Assembly (NCBI GenBank): GCA_003988855.1
Contig: QYAI01000050.1
Coordinates: 62,001-126,000 of the forward strand
Length of the DNA stretch: 64,000 bases
Direction of reading: 5' to 3'
Origin: Arachnopeziza araneosa
Lineage: Eukaryota; Ascomycota; Leotiomycetes; Helotiales; Arachnopezizaceae
In this document: in pieces, positions 33,811 to 44,384 of the stretch
Position numbering within the stretch: the first letter of the stretch is position 1
How the letters are laid out: each line of letters begins with the position of its first letter
The notes under the pieces: model-generated
The model's input: only the letters and a program-made list of their open reading frames with translations
The model's database searches: none
Told to the model about the DNA's origin: nothing
Made by a program: the position numbers and the translations under genes

Positions 33811-35046
33811 TGCCAGTTTTGAGCAGCAGCGGGTTCCTGCAGTCCGTTGTTCTCTCTCTTCTTATCATCGCCTTTCTGCACCGTTGTTTCCTCAGTCCCG
33901 GCCGGCTGAATGGGCGTGTTTTGGCAGAATCATCTCGAGCGGCGGGGAGGAGAGGAGAGTTGACGCCGTCGATGAGGGACCGCCTGGTGTCACCAGAGAA
34001 GTGCATTAGTAGAAATGAGTGGACACCGCATATTCTTCCGTCCCGTCGTCTGGGGACGCAGAGCCTCATGCATGGAAAACAGTTTGCCGGGACGAGCCGA
34101 GGACGGGGACGGGGACGGGGATGTTTCTTGTTTTGGGGTGTTTGTGTATTTTATAGAGATGGGCACGAAGGGAGTATGTTGGTTACAGTTCCTTCTGTAC
34201 GGTAATGGGAGCTGGCCGCTTGGAATGCTTCCACCACCGCCTGTCAAGACGTTGAGAGGTACGAGTACATCGCTAGAGGAGAGATGGCACCAGCTGGTGG
34301 TGGCCCAGGGTGCTGACTCAGCTCGACGCCCTTCTCTTCAGCTTGAAATCTTCTCTCCGCTTATCAACAATATTGAAATGCATTTTGGTATCTTATATCT
34401 GACCGACTGACACCATGAAGTATCGTTGAACATCGGCCTCTGTTTCTATTCTGTTTCTTGTTTATATCTGCCCTGTGTTCCGATCGCTGGGGGTGAGTGG
34501 CCCTCCCGCCTGGAGTCACTGAAGTGGCTTTCCATCTGTGGCAGTAGAAACGAGATCAATCCATCTCCATGGCGAAAGTTGATAGAGGCGTACAAAGGCT
34601 GGCTACCACGATAAGAGGAGCTGATGCTTGCTGACAACATGGACTCCAGCGAGTCAGGACGTGCACGTCGTCGACTGCTTTTTCTGTCTGGTGCTTCATC
34701 CTCCAACCCTCTCAGCCTTATATCTATTCTTGTTGACACCGAGTAAGCGTCGCATTGAACGTTAGATGTTTGGCGCATGTCCTGCGATTGATTCGTTCTG
34801 CCATGGCCTTACACCGTCATCTTGGTCGTTTCCAGGCGTCACGCTGAAAGCTGATGGAAAGCCTCATGACCCGTCTTGGCGACCTGCTCCAGCCACGATG
34901 CTACTGCAATGCGCGCATTCGGATCACCACCGCAGACTCACTTCGAGGCTTGGTGTCTCAGCCGATGGGTTGGCACCTGAGATGTTGCCCATAAAGCTCG
35001 TCCTCGCATCTCATCATGGTCGTGAATCTCCAAGTGCAGCTCCGCC
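33811..35046. other. Divergent intergenic region, no gene seen
   Basis: A 1.2-kb spacer between the GH2 and Vps62-like starts. It has a short acgggg triplet repeat at 34103-34120 and no supported gene. Frames at 33819-34205 and 34015-34410 lack coding features. Confidence 0.45.
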
Positions 35047-36225
35047 ATGTCCGCCAGCAAAGTTCTTGACAAGTTGAAGTCCAGATTGTCGGTGAGAAGG
35101 TCTCCTTCGGTAGCAAAACCAAAAGCAGCGCCCAAAGTAGCTACGCCGGCGCCAACGAAGCCCGTAGCAGTGGTCCCGGCGCCAGTTCCCGCTCCCACGA
35201 CGCCGGTTGTCACAGCGCACCTCACTCGCGCTCAGATTGAAGCTGCCATCGCGACATATGGCCCAACCCTCTCTCTACATCCAGATGAGCAGTACGTCAA
35301 TACCTCGATCGAATGGTACCTCAGTCACGCCACGCTCGTTGACAACAAGGCAACGGCGCCGGCTGGACGGATCCTTCACCCAACACAGGACCAACTCCCA
35401 ACCGGAGTGAAGGATGGAACCCGCTATGAACTTATCTTGGATGATGCGGCCAAAGCCGGTGATTTCACCCAGGCGAAAGCGTACGTGAATGTTTTCTGGA
35501 AGCCAGGAATGACCTACACCGACATCCAGTTCTGGTTCTTTAGCGGCTTCAACGGACACGCAACCTGCAAGTTCGAGTCCTTGCTCTTCAACAAGCAAGA
35601 CCATGCAGCAAACATCGATCTGGAACCGCTGGGAGAGCACTGGGCCGACTGGGAATACACCGCCATCCGCATCGACAACACCTCACAGGCCCTCATCGGC
35701 CTGATATTGAGCGCCCACGGCAAGAACAATCTCCACGACTCCGCCGCCATCAAAGCTGAGTTCAAGTTCAACGGCACCCACCCCATCATCTACTCCAGCC
35801 TCAACGGCCACGCCAATTTCCCCTCCACCGGCCCCAACTTCACCGACGAGCGCAAGATCCTCGGCGTCCCGGCCGGCTTGGAATTCAACCTCGTCAACAC
35901 CACTGCCGACGGCGGCAAGCAGCTCGACTGCTCCACCCGCTATCAAGTCGTCTCGGCTCCCTTCCTCGCCGGCACCCCAGACGCGTACGACGTCCCCAAC
36001 TGGGTCAACTACCCCTATCGATGGGGCCCCGAAGGTACTCTGATCACCATGGACACCAAGACGCTGGGTGCCTTCATCATCGCGGCCCTCGGTCCCGACG
36101 CGGACCCGTTGCTGCAGGATCCAGTCGTGCTGTTGGCCAGTTGGCTCTTGCACGTCCTTATCCGACAGGATATGAATGGGGTCCTGGCCCCGAGCGGCCA
36201 GGCACCATGGGTCGGGAAATACTAG
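35047..36225 (+). CDS. Vps62-related protein
   Basis: A single exon of 392 residues. A Lys/Ala/Pro-rich linker (1-58, PKAAPKVATPAPTKPVAVV) precedes a globular domain from about 60. The order RAQIEAAIATYGPTLSLHPDE, WFFSGFNGHATC, LGEHWADWEYTAIRI and IIYSSLNGHANFPSTG matches the Vps62 family layout (conserved Tyr-Gly-Pro near the start, G-x-H-x-x-D-W-E, then a second His motif). Yeast Vps62 was linked to vacuolar sorting, but the biochemical role of the mould proteins is unknown. No signal peptide is seen. Coding GC is high. The C-terminus ends APWVGKY. Confidence 0.8.
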   Translation: MSASKVLDKLKSRLSVRRSPSVAKPKAAPKVATPAPTKPVAVVPAPVPAPTTPVVTAHLTRAQIEAAIATYGPTLSLHPDEQYVNTSIEWYLSHATLVDNKATAPAGRILHPTQDQLPTGVKDGTRYELILDDAAKAGDFTQAKAYVNVFWKPGMTYTDIQFWFFSGFNGHATCKFESLLFNKQDHAANIDLEPLGEHWADWEYTAIRIDNTSQALIGLILSAHGKNNLHDSAAIKAEFKFNGTHPIIYSSLNGHANFPSTGPNFTDERKILGVPAGLEFNLVNTTADGGKQLDCSTRYQVVSAPFLAGTPDAYDVPNWVNYPYRWGPEGTLITMDTKTLGAFIIAALGPDADPLLQDPVVLLASWLLHVLIRQDMNGVLAPSGQAPWVGKY

Positions 36226-36285
36226 GCGAAAATGAGGAGTACCGGTGTTGTTTCTGGGGGCTTCATGGACTTATATTGACTAGTT

Positions 36286-36465
36286 GATCCTGATCTGGAA
36301 TTCTTTTGATGAGTAATATATCCATTTCGTCTCTTGAAATTCTGTTGGGAAAATAAGGAGTACTAGCTGTCCTTTCGAGGGATTGATAAAGTGATTAATG
36401 TATTGCTCGATCCTGATCTGGAATTGTTTTAATAAGTTGTAATATATCTATCTTCGTCTCACGGG
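36286..36465 (+). repeat. Imperfect direct duplication downstream of the Vps62-like gene
   Basis: Two copies of about 50 bp start with gatcctgatctggaatt at 36286 and 36409 (spacing 123 bp) and both run on to aatatatc and ttcgtctc. It looks like a local tandem duplication of 3'-flanking DNA. Confidence 0.7.
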
Positions 36466-36682
36466 AGATACTGTTGTGATTACTACCGGGTTTTGATTCC
36501 CTAGAAGCCATGATTGTCCCAAGTACGATGCCGAGCATCACACCCCCATGGCATGACCACTCCACTCCACTTCCCGTACCATGCTATCCTCCATCCTCCA
36601 TCCTCAGCGCCACTCAACGCCGAGATGATATCAGCGTCTACTTACCCGTGCAACGACTTGGAAATGAATAGCCTCCGGAGGG

Positions 36683-36713
<31 letters not shown>

Positions 36714-36716
36714 AAA
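36683..36716 (+). repeat. T11-A23 homopolymer block
   Basis: Eleven T directly followed by twenty-three A. It could be a poly(A) relic of a retroposed sequence, a slippage-prone tract or partly an assembly artefact. Confidence 0.7.
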
Positions 36717-37135
36717 TTGAAAAGTAAGAAAAAATAAGGATAGCCAAGTTAAATAGAATGGGATAAGTACAGGTGCTAGTGGTGGGGATCTTGCTCTCTC
36801 CCCAAAGAGAATGTCTAATTGATGAAGCATCGGTCTGGGGGTATGGGAACTGTACCAAATGTGAAAATGTGAAAATATTCTCATCCACTTGATACATAGT
36901 GGCTCAAGTGATATTCGAGTTGTAGCTAACTCGCCGAACAGAAACCGCTGTTAGGAAATGAGGAATAAGAACTTACAGCTGATTCTGTATCAGGGAAGTC
37001 AACAACCCTTCTCGCTTATCAGATGTAAAGTGCTTATAGCACGAACAAGGTCAAAACATAGAAATACATTCAAAGTCTACAAGTCTACTCACACATCCCA
37101 TCTGATTCCTGCTTCTGACACAACACACCTCGCAA

Positions 37136-38097
37136 CTAAGTACTAGTCTTATGCTTCCAAGTCGTCTGAGCCTTCCATGCGGCATCCGCAAACGGCCACC
37201 CGACCAGCCCGACGGTGAGCTGCGTGCTGTCCGCAATCTCCTTGCTGCGCGCCTTGAGCTCATCCACGTCCCAGTTCGCCCAGAGGAACTTGCCCTTCAG
37301 GAAACGGGCCTCGGGGCTGGCGAGCCAGACGTTGAAGCTCGCTGGCAGGGACACTGTGTCAAGATTAGCATACAGTGCTCGGTCAAGCGTCTTTGCCACT
37401 CACCCTCGTCTGCAAAGCCGAGGTTGGCCACGCCGCCGGCCTCCTTGTTCATGTCCGTGTCGACGACGCCCGGCTGCACGTGGAAGACGCTGAGGCCGGG
37501 GTGGGCAAAGGCGAGGGAGTCCCAGAGGCGGAAGACGGCCAGCTTGGCCACGCTGTAGGCCGTGAAGCCGGGGCCGAAGTTCAGGTGGGCCGCCGACGAG
37601 TTGATCTCGATGGCCACGGCGTCACTCGCGGCGTGGCCGAGGAACGCCTGCGCGACCGCCAGCGAGCCCGCGAGGTTCAGCTGGACGGCGTCGAGGAAGC
37701 GGTCTCCATCGACGTCGCTGACGGGCTCCTGGGGCCCGATCATGGCCGCGTTGCTCACCAGGACGTCGATCTTCCCGGCGCCGACGAAGTGTGCAAAGGC
37801 TGCGTCGACGTCGCTCTTCTTGGTGACGTCCGTAGGAGCGATGAATACCTCGACGTGGGCGAAGCGCTGCTCGATGGAGGCTTTGGTGTCGAGAAGGGGT
37901 TGCTCCCGGCGACCTAGGAGGGCGATTCGGGAGGCGCCTGCTTCGGCGAAGTAGTGAGCTGTTTCTGCGCCGATGCCAGTGCCGCCTCCGGTTACTACTA
38001 CCGTCTTCCCTTTAGCTGAGAGCTCGGGACGGCTGGGGGATATGGCGTCGTATCTCTTCGTGTGCCATGTTGCGGTTGGGGACGGGAAAGGAGCCAT
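37136..38097 (-). CDS. Short-chain dehydrogenase/reductase (classical SDR)
   Basis: Exons 38097-37404 and 37353-37136 give 303 residues; the intron has a GTGAGT donor and a TGCTAAT branch. The ATG at 38097 (gagccATGg complement) starts MAPFPSPTATW. The NAD(P)-binding motif is TGGGTGIG (about 35-42). The core has NAAM, a catalytic Ser in INSSAAH, and YSVAK as the Tyr-x-x-x-Lys pair; PGVVDTDM follows. A Rossmann-fold oxidoreductase is certain, the substrate unknown. The gene is divergent from a C2H2+Zn2Cys6 regulator across 490 bp, so it may be that regulator's target. A TATA-like run lies on the minus strand near 38267-38278. High GC. Confidence 0.9.
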
Positions 38098-38587
38098 GGT
38101 GATGTAGGTGTTGGAATGATTCAAATGGGTTGAGTAGATGTCCAGATTATTAAAGGGCGATGAGATGCTTGAGATATCGAACTGGTGATTGTTTAATATA
38201 AGATGCTTGAGATATCGACTAGTGAATTGTCTGATGAGGAGCATGATCAAGTGAACAGCGTCCATCTTTATATATCATTGACTTTACAATCATGATTCGG
38301 TGTCGGGCCTGTGAAATTTGCGGAACATTGTGTGAACTCTGCATGAACACTCAGACTCCCCCAGATCCAATATTGCCAGAGAGAGAGGTTTGGTGATTCT
38401 CTCGTACGGTATTCGCAAAGTCTTCCGCCTTTGCCACCCACCAGCACCTCACCCGTACAAAATGTCCCGCCCGACCAAGCATTCCGCGCTGACAAATGCT
38501 GACACCTTGACGTACGCCCATCTCATATACGTTCGTTCGTAGCATTTCATTCCACAACTCCCACGACGGACGGCGGTCGAAATTGAA
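38098..38587. promoter_or_regulatory. Shared divergent promoter of SDR and C2H2+Zn2Cys6 regulator
   Basis: A 490-bp spacer between outward starts at 38097 and 38588. tatatatcat at about 38270 could serve the SDR gene. A binding site of the regulator is expected here but not identified. Confidence 0.5.
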
Positions 38588-40276
38588 ATGCGTCAAGGAG
38601 ACGTGCTGCGCTGCGGGCGGTGCAATAAACCGTTTGATCGGGGTGAGCGTGCTTTCAATAGAATCTCCATTCGTGATGCTGGTGTACTGATAATTTCTCA
38701 GAGTCCACCCTGAAGAGACATGGATACTATTGTCGGTCTCGAAGGGTGGGTAAGACGACCAGAGCTCGATCGTGCATCGCTTGTGTGAGAGGAAAGAAAC
38801 GCTGCGATAACAAGCAGCCCAGATGCTCGAAATGCATAGACAGGGCCGTTGAATGCCATTATCCAGAAAATGCGCCCAGGGAGCCAGAGTCCAGGATAGA
38901 GCGCAATGATGACGTGCAAATCGAACAACAGAAAATGGCGCCTTCACTGGTGGCAGATTGTCCAAGTGTCGAATGTGGCCAGGAAGTCAGTAAAGATAGT
39001 CTCGACAGTACCCTTGCCATGTCAAACCAAGAGCTCCTAGGTATTGGAGGGAATTATCTCGGCTGGGATGACCCAGATATTGATTTTAACGACTTGTTCA
39101 ATCCGCAAAGTAACGACGAGACTATTCAATACCCTTCATCAAGATCGGTTTCTCTATTTCACCACTCGACCAGTTCGCCCGTTCAACCAGTTCAATTACA
39201 GCAAACAATTTCTTCCAAAATGTCGATACCGAGAATATCAACTTATAGTCTCCGATCGCTCACCCAACGACCGAAAATCATGACCGGCGCACAGAGGACT
39301 GCCAATCTCATGTTCTACATGCTGAAATCTTATCCCCTGATGATGATGCGCGACAACACCCTCCCACCCTTTATCCATCCGCGTTTGAACTCTCCCAGTA
39401 TCGAAAATGACCACGTGGAGCCACTGACAAACTGCATCAGCTTGGTCCAGATGATCAGCAGCGGGGTCCAAGGGAGCCGAAAAATGTTCTGGAAAAATGT
39501 GCGGCTGGAGTGTGAACAGCTGTGTGCAGAGGTATGTAAGAGCCCTAGATATATTGAAAGTAGCTAACGAGTGTTTCAGTGTCCGAATTTGAATAAATGG
39601 GAACTGCTTGCTAGTATGCAAGCGCTCTCTGTGTATATACTTATCAGGTTGGATGAGGGCGAGACGGACCATAACAACCTTGATTTTCTGATGATTGCAA
39701 CGGTAGCTGTAGGACCCCCCTTAGTTTCTCATGGCTTTTGCTCGATTGATATAGTATAGATGATGGCTCAACAATTCGCCGACATTGACATAGCAGCCAA
39801 CGCGCAATCTGAGGTCAGGAAATACGGCCTCGAAACGAGCTGGAAAGATTGGATCTTTGAAGAATCAAGGCGACGGTTAGACTTCTGTCCACCTTATACG
39901 ATAAAGGGAATGAAGAACACTAACTGAATTAAGATTGTGCGTGGTCTATCGAATCTTGAACATGCTCGTCTATTTCGAACCAGCGTCGATGTGCGAACTG
40001 CAAACAGACCTTGTGATAGCACCACTGCCAGCCAAGAAACAGCTTTGGGAAGCCGCCGATGAGTTTGTGTGGAAGGCGGAAAGCGAGAGAGACCCGAGGG
40101 CCGAGACGCCGTTTGGACTGGCTGCCAATGGCGAGCTGGTCGAGCTATATAGGGATCAGACATACTGTAACCATGCGCTGCTGCTCTACAAGAGCACCTC
40201 GAACTGGGGGGAGTGGTGCGCGGGAATGGATGGGTTTGGAGGGATTGTTATGCTTGCCGCTTCTCTGATTGTGTAG
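38588..40276 (+). CDS. Transcription factor with C2H2 finger followed by Zn2Cys6 cluster
   Basis: Exons 38588-38642, 38702-39531, 39580-39702, 39760-39875 and 39934-40276 give 488 residues. Residues 9-31 form a C2H2-like finger (CGRCNKPFDRESTLKRHGYYC), split by the first intron. Immediately after comes a binuclear zinc cluster, CIACVRGKKRCDNKQPRCSK with the final CIDRAVEC, that is C-x2-C-x6-C-x6-C-x2-C-x6-C (about 42-70). This tandem of finger types is a recognised mould regulator class. The rest is the helical fungal-specific region, ending GGIVMLAASLIV. Starting instead at 38746 would lose the first finger, so I chose 38588. It is divergent from the SDR gene. Targets are unknown. Confidence 0.88.
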
Positions 40277-41779
40277 TCGAGGACGGGACGATTTCTGGTT
40301 CATCATCGTCGAAGATGGATTTGGTGGTTTTTATGGTGGGGCAAGCTAATAGAGAAGATGGAGATGGATGTCTGTTAAGAGGTGTGACGTGATCCATAGC
40401 ATACAGGTCCGTAGATATGGATCAAGGACAGAATTGCTCTGAAGAGTGGCTTGGGAAGAAAGATGTGTGTGGATAACAGAGTGCAAATCAAAGACTACAA
40501 AAAGCCCAGAAGAAGAGGTCAGGAGGAAGATTAATAGACGTAGCTTAGAGTACATCCAAACGTACGTTCCAGGCGCGCCAGTCGCCCATTCAAGCGACCT
40601 CTCATCGCTCCTCTGATACGTCGACAATGCTCACCTAGATACGTCAAATCGGCACGCTCATTCCGCTGCCCTCAAACAGCGCCGGAAGAGCGGCGCTCTT
40701 GGATGGTTATCTGCTATTTTCGGGGAGATTTATCAGCTTTGCGGGGGGGCGGTGGGAGGGGGAGTGAAGATTTGACGTTGCGGTTTTGCTGATGCTGATG
40801 TTGTGGTGGAGATGGACGGATTTCGAGTGCCCTCGTTGTAGTTGTTGCAACAAAGGCAATCTTGAGTACAGAGATGGAGAAATCGGCTTGCTTGAGCGGC
40901 TGTACTTTGAGGGCGGTTAGGGATTTATCGATGATGACTGTATGTTTTTAGAAGAGGGAAGATGGGAACTTTTTGTAGGTTGTGTGATAAAGGGATTGTT
41001 GACTTTTGTTGTGTTGACAGCTGTCTCTTGCGTTGTGGTCATGTTCATAGCTGAGTATAGGGAGCCGAAGCTTCGCTTAGGTGTGTGCTTAAGCTCTGAA
41101 TACAGGTTTAACCTCTTATACTTGGCTTTCCTTTCTTATTCGTTATCCCAAGGAAGAGAGTGTTGTTGGTCTTGACTCTGCGGAGCACCTATCGTTATAA
41201 GATGGAGGGAGGAGGGTAGAGATATCGTATTTCGTATACGCTTAGAGGATGAGCCAGGTCACGTGATGAGATTTGACAGAGTCGTTCACTTATTCCCCCT
41301 TTCTCTCTAAGCCAACGCTCTTGCTTATCCCTCTCCGTGGCTACTGATTTCCCAGGCCATGGGTACCATTGCAAGGTATGCCGCCTTCAAGCGTGCCTAC
41401 TGCTTTTCATTGGTTGAGGATGTAGTTGGTCGGTTTCAGCCCTAAGCATAGCTGAGTCAGTGCTTTGAGAAGCATGCATTTGTTTAGCAGATGACAATAT
41501 TCGTAAAGCACAAAGACAATATTCGCAAAGCACGGCTAACTTTACACATGGATTGTCTTATCGCAGGTCTGCTACTTTGTAGGTCCTCGATCAATGTGCA
41601 TTCCATGATACGGTCATACCACGCAAAGTCAGCAATTGCATAGCCAGTGAGGCTGAGAGCAAAAGCAAATATTGGTGGCGCATCAGCATGTGCGCGCGTC
41701 GCAGCTGAAAAGACGCACTTTTTCTCTTTAACTTCAGGTATTCCCTTCCAATACCTACCCACGAACCAATATAACAGAT
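40277..41779. other. Intergenic, no gene seen
   Basis: A 1.5-kb spacer. Frames at 40942-41175 (one hydrophobic stretch) and 41484-41789 minus lack domains and context. It holds a 22-bp tandem repeat near 41493. Confidence 0.45.
41493..41536 (+). repeat. 22-bp direct repeat, 2 copies
   Basis: gacaatattcgtaaagcac and gacaatattcgcaaagcac start 22 bases apart (41493 and 41515). Confidence 0.75.
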
Positions 41780-44384
41780 ATGGATTCAACGACTGGGGAT
41801 AAGACTATGCCGGCGGACACTTCTGAGCGGACTCGGCAGGCGGCTCTTGTTCGTCAAACAGAGCCCATTGGTCGGCCAGCCATTATGATAGATGGTAGAA
41901 TGCAATGGTTAGATGGATCGAGAGACGGAATCGGTGGACAGAGTTTCTACTACACTGAGGGACCCAACAAAACTTTTCTCCTGTACCCGAAAGAGAAATT
42001 CAATGAGCGTGGAGACACTTACTCCCAGATGGGCCGGAACAGGTCACATCCCTCATCCATCACGAGAAGCCTCGCTGCTTCACTGATCGACAAGCTAACA
42101 GCATCCTAGCCCACCAATCCTACCTTCGGGTCCTTTGACAAAGGTCATCCAGTCAATGCCCGGATTTGCCCGCGAAAACAACGATACGGAAGACGATACT
42201 AACATGCGCTTGACTGCCCAACTCTTTCGAGCACTGGTCGCCGATGGGAAGATCACTGACCGCAGGATTGGACTCCCTGCCGGTCTCTCGATACCGTATG
42301 ATGTGACTGGTAGGATCGATGTCGATTACTTCAACAAGGGACCGGTGAGTAGTCCCCTTGGCCAAACTACCTTGGCTCCGTATCTCTCCTCAATTCATGG
42401 AGATGACAAGAAACGACAGCGGAGAGACGACAAGCGCTCCCGTGCACGGTTTACTAAACCACCGCCAGAGCCAAAAGTACCTGGAATTGATGAGATTTCT
42501 GATACTCTCTGGGATCAGAGGGAGAGACTGAGCCGCTCTCCTTCCCTGTCATCGGTCTCTGATGTCTCGCAAGATCATTGTGATATCTCATCTCGCTACG
42601 ATCTCTGCTCCCCAGATTGTTGGCTTGATTCCGACCTGTCAGATCACTCCAATATTTTGACGGAAAAAGTGCGCGGTCTTTCTCTTCGTGCCTATCAGCC
42701 AGATACAGCCTCGACTACGGCTCAGATTTACGAGAAAGTTTCGTCCGGACAAGCGAGAATACTTCACCTCGAGCCTGGTCTACCTGAAGAACCAATCAAA
42801 TGTTCATTATCTATATTCGATCTCTCTGGGGACAGCGGGACTCAAGATCTCAGCAAGCCGTTCCCTGAATATGAGGCTCTTTCATACACCTGGGGAGATC
42901 CAACTTCTTATCATACTATCATTTGCAACGCTCATACCTTTCCGGTGGCCAAGAATCTCTTCTTTGCATTAAAACATCTTCGCGCCTCTCATCGATCACG
43001 CTCTCTTTGGATTGACGCTATATGTATCAACCAGGGAGATGTTGCGGAACGAAACGAGCAAGTGCGGTACATGACATCCATATATCGAGGAGCCAAATCT
43101 GTGATAGTCTGGCTTGGGAACGATGAAGAAAATAGCGACTTGGCAATGGAAGCAATGAAATTTATGACGAAAGGGGAAAATCGAGCAACCGTCTTCAGAC
43201 ACACTCATCGGAAGTCTTGTATTGATCGATTGTATAAGATGTACATCGCACAGATCCAACTTTTCAAACGCCCTTGGTTCCGACGGTCCTGGGTCAGGCA
43301 AGAAATCTCTACCGCGAAACGAGTTCACGTCCAGTGTGGCAGCAAAGAAATCTCCTGGACGGCCTTGAAACGGGCATTCAATCTGCTCTGGCGCTTGAAT
43401 GAGAAGTTGAAGATGGAGGGAATGGAAGATTTGCCATTCTTTGACTCTGAGAGTCTTGGCCCACTGAGATTCCTACGTCGAAACTGGTCCATTGGCCAGC
43501 CTTTGATCAGCGGCTCGGGAGATATCCGTAGCATATGGTATTACCATGCAGGAGGAATTCTTGATCTTCTCATGGTGGGACGGGATTTTGAAGCCACGGA
43601 TCCTCGCGATAAAGTTTACTCTGTTCTTGGGATTGGCGGAGTACCTATTGAAGCCAACTCACAGTCTAAAGAAGCAGACTGCCTTGGTGAGGGACCACGA
43701 ACCCTAGCTATGCATGTGAAATACACCGCCTCAGTCTCGGAAGTCTACCAACACCTTGCAAAATACATCATCAACCGCGATCTCAACCTCGACATCCTCT
43801 GCATCCTGTCTACGCATCGCGATTCAAACTCCCACGACTTACCAACCTGGACACCAGACTGGCGCGTTTCAACATCCTCAATCAGTCTATATGAAAACTG
43901 GCATTACCTTTCCTATAAATACGGAGCCTCTGGTCCAGCTGGATATACAAAAGCCCTCGAACAAGACGACAATGACTTGGGTCGGTTGAAAGTCGAAGGC
44001 TTCGTCATCGACCAATTGATCCAGATTCATGACACAACGCTAGATCCTCCACATATCCCTATCGAGGCAACGGCACGCACCCGAAAGCTCAGGTCGTCAG
44101 ATCTCTCTTGTCTTGCTGCTACAGCGACTGGGCGAGACTCTACTCTTGTTCCTAGAACGGCAAGAGCATTTGATCTTGTGGTGATTCTTCACGGTGCGAA
44201 ACTCCCCTTCATTGTGAGATTGAGACCGGGACAGAGTTTGGTTGAGCCCAAGGTTGGGAGGATGTATTTGCAACAGGACTGGGAATTTGAGGTGGTGGGG
44301 CCGTGTTGGATTCCTAATGTCATGTGGGGGAAGGCGTTTGAAGGTTGTTCGCAGAAACAGATGTGGAGGATGATTTTGGTCTGA
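41780..44384 (+). CDS. HET-domain protein (heterokaryon-incompatibility family)
   Basis: Exons 41780-42042 and 42110-44384 give 845 residues; the intron (GTCACA donor, GCTAACAG branch, CCTAG) joins GRN to SPPILPSG in frame. The first 330 residues are Ser/Arg/Asp-rich and probably disordered. The HET domain spans about 340-500 with the standard blocks YEALSYTWGDP, LWIDAICINQGDVAERN, QVRYMTSIYRGAKSVIVWLG, and later PWFRRSWVRQEI and DPRDKVYSVLGI. HET domains trigger growth arrest and cell death upon non-self recognition in several known genes; most copies in a genome have no tested role. No NACHT, WD or other sensor domain is fused. It stands alone, with 1.4-1.5 kb of gene-free DNA on both sides. 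Confidence 0.9.

Larger units (their letters stand above)
36226..37135. other. Convergent intergenic region with homopolymer block
   Basis: Apart from the duplication above and a run of 11 T followed by 23 A at 36683-36716, nothing is recognised. No supported gene. Confidence 0.45.

Noticed and set aside
35683..36153. 156-residue minus-strand frame
   Set aside because: Antisense shadow of the Vps62-like gene (Gly/Val/Glu repeats without motifs).
37375..37917. 180-residue plus-strand frame
   Set aside because: Antisense to the SDR coding strand; high GC leaves the opposite strand open.
40942..41175. 77-residue plus-strand frame with one membrane-like stretch
   Set aside because: Isolated, short, no family resemblance.
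41484..41789. 101-residue minus-strand frame with hydrophobic parts
   Set aside because: Overlaps the HET gene start, has no recognisable motif and contains the 22-bp repeat.
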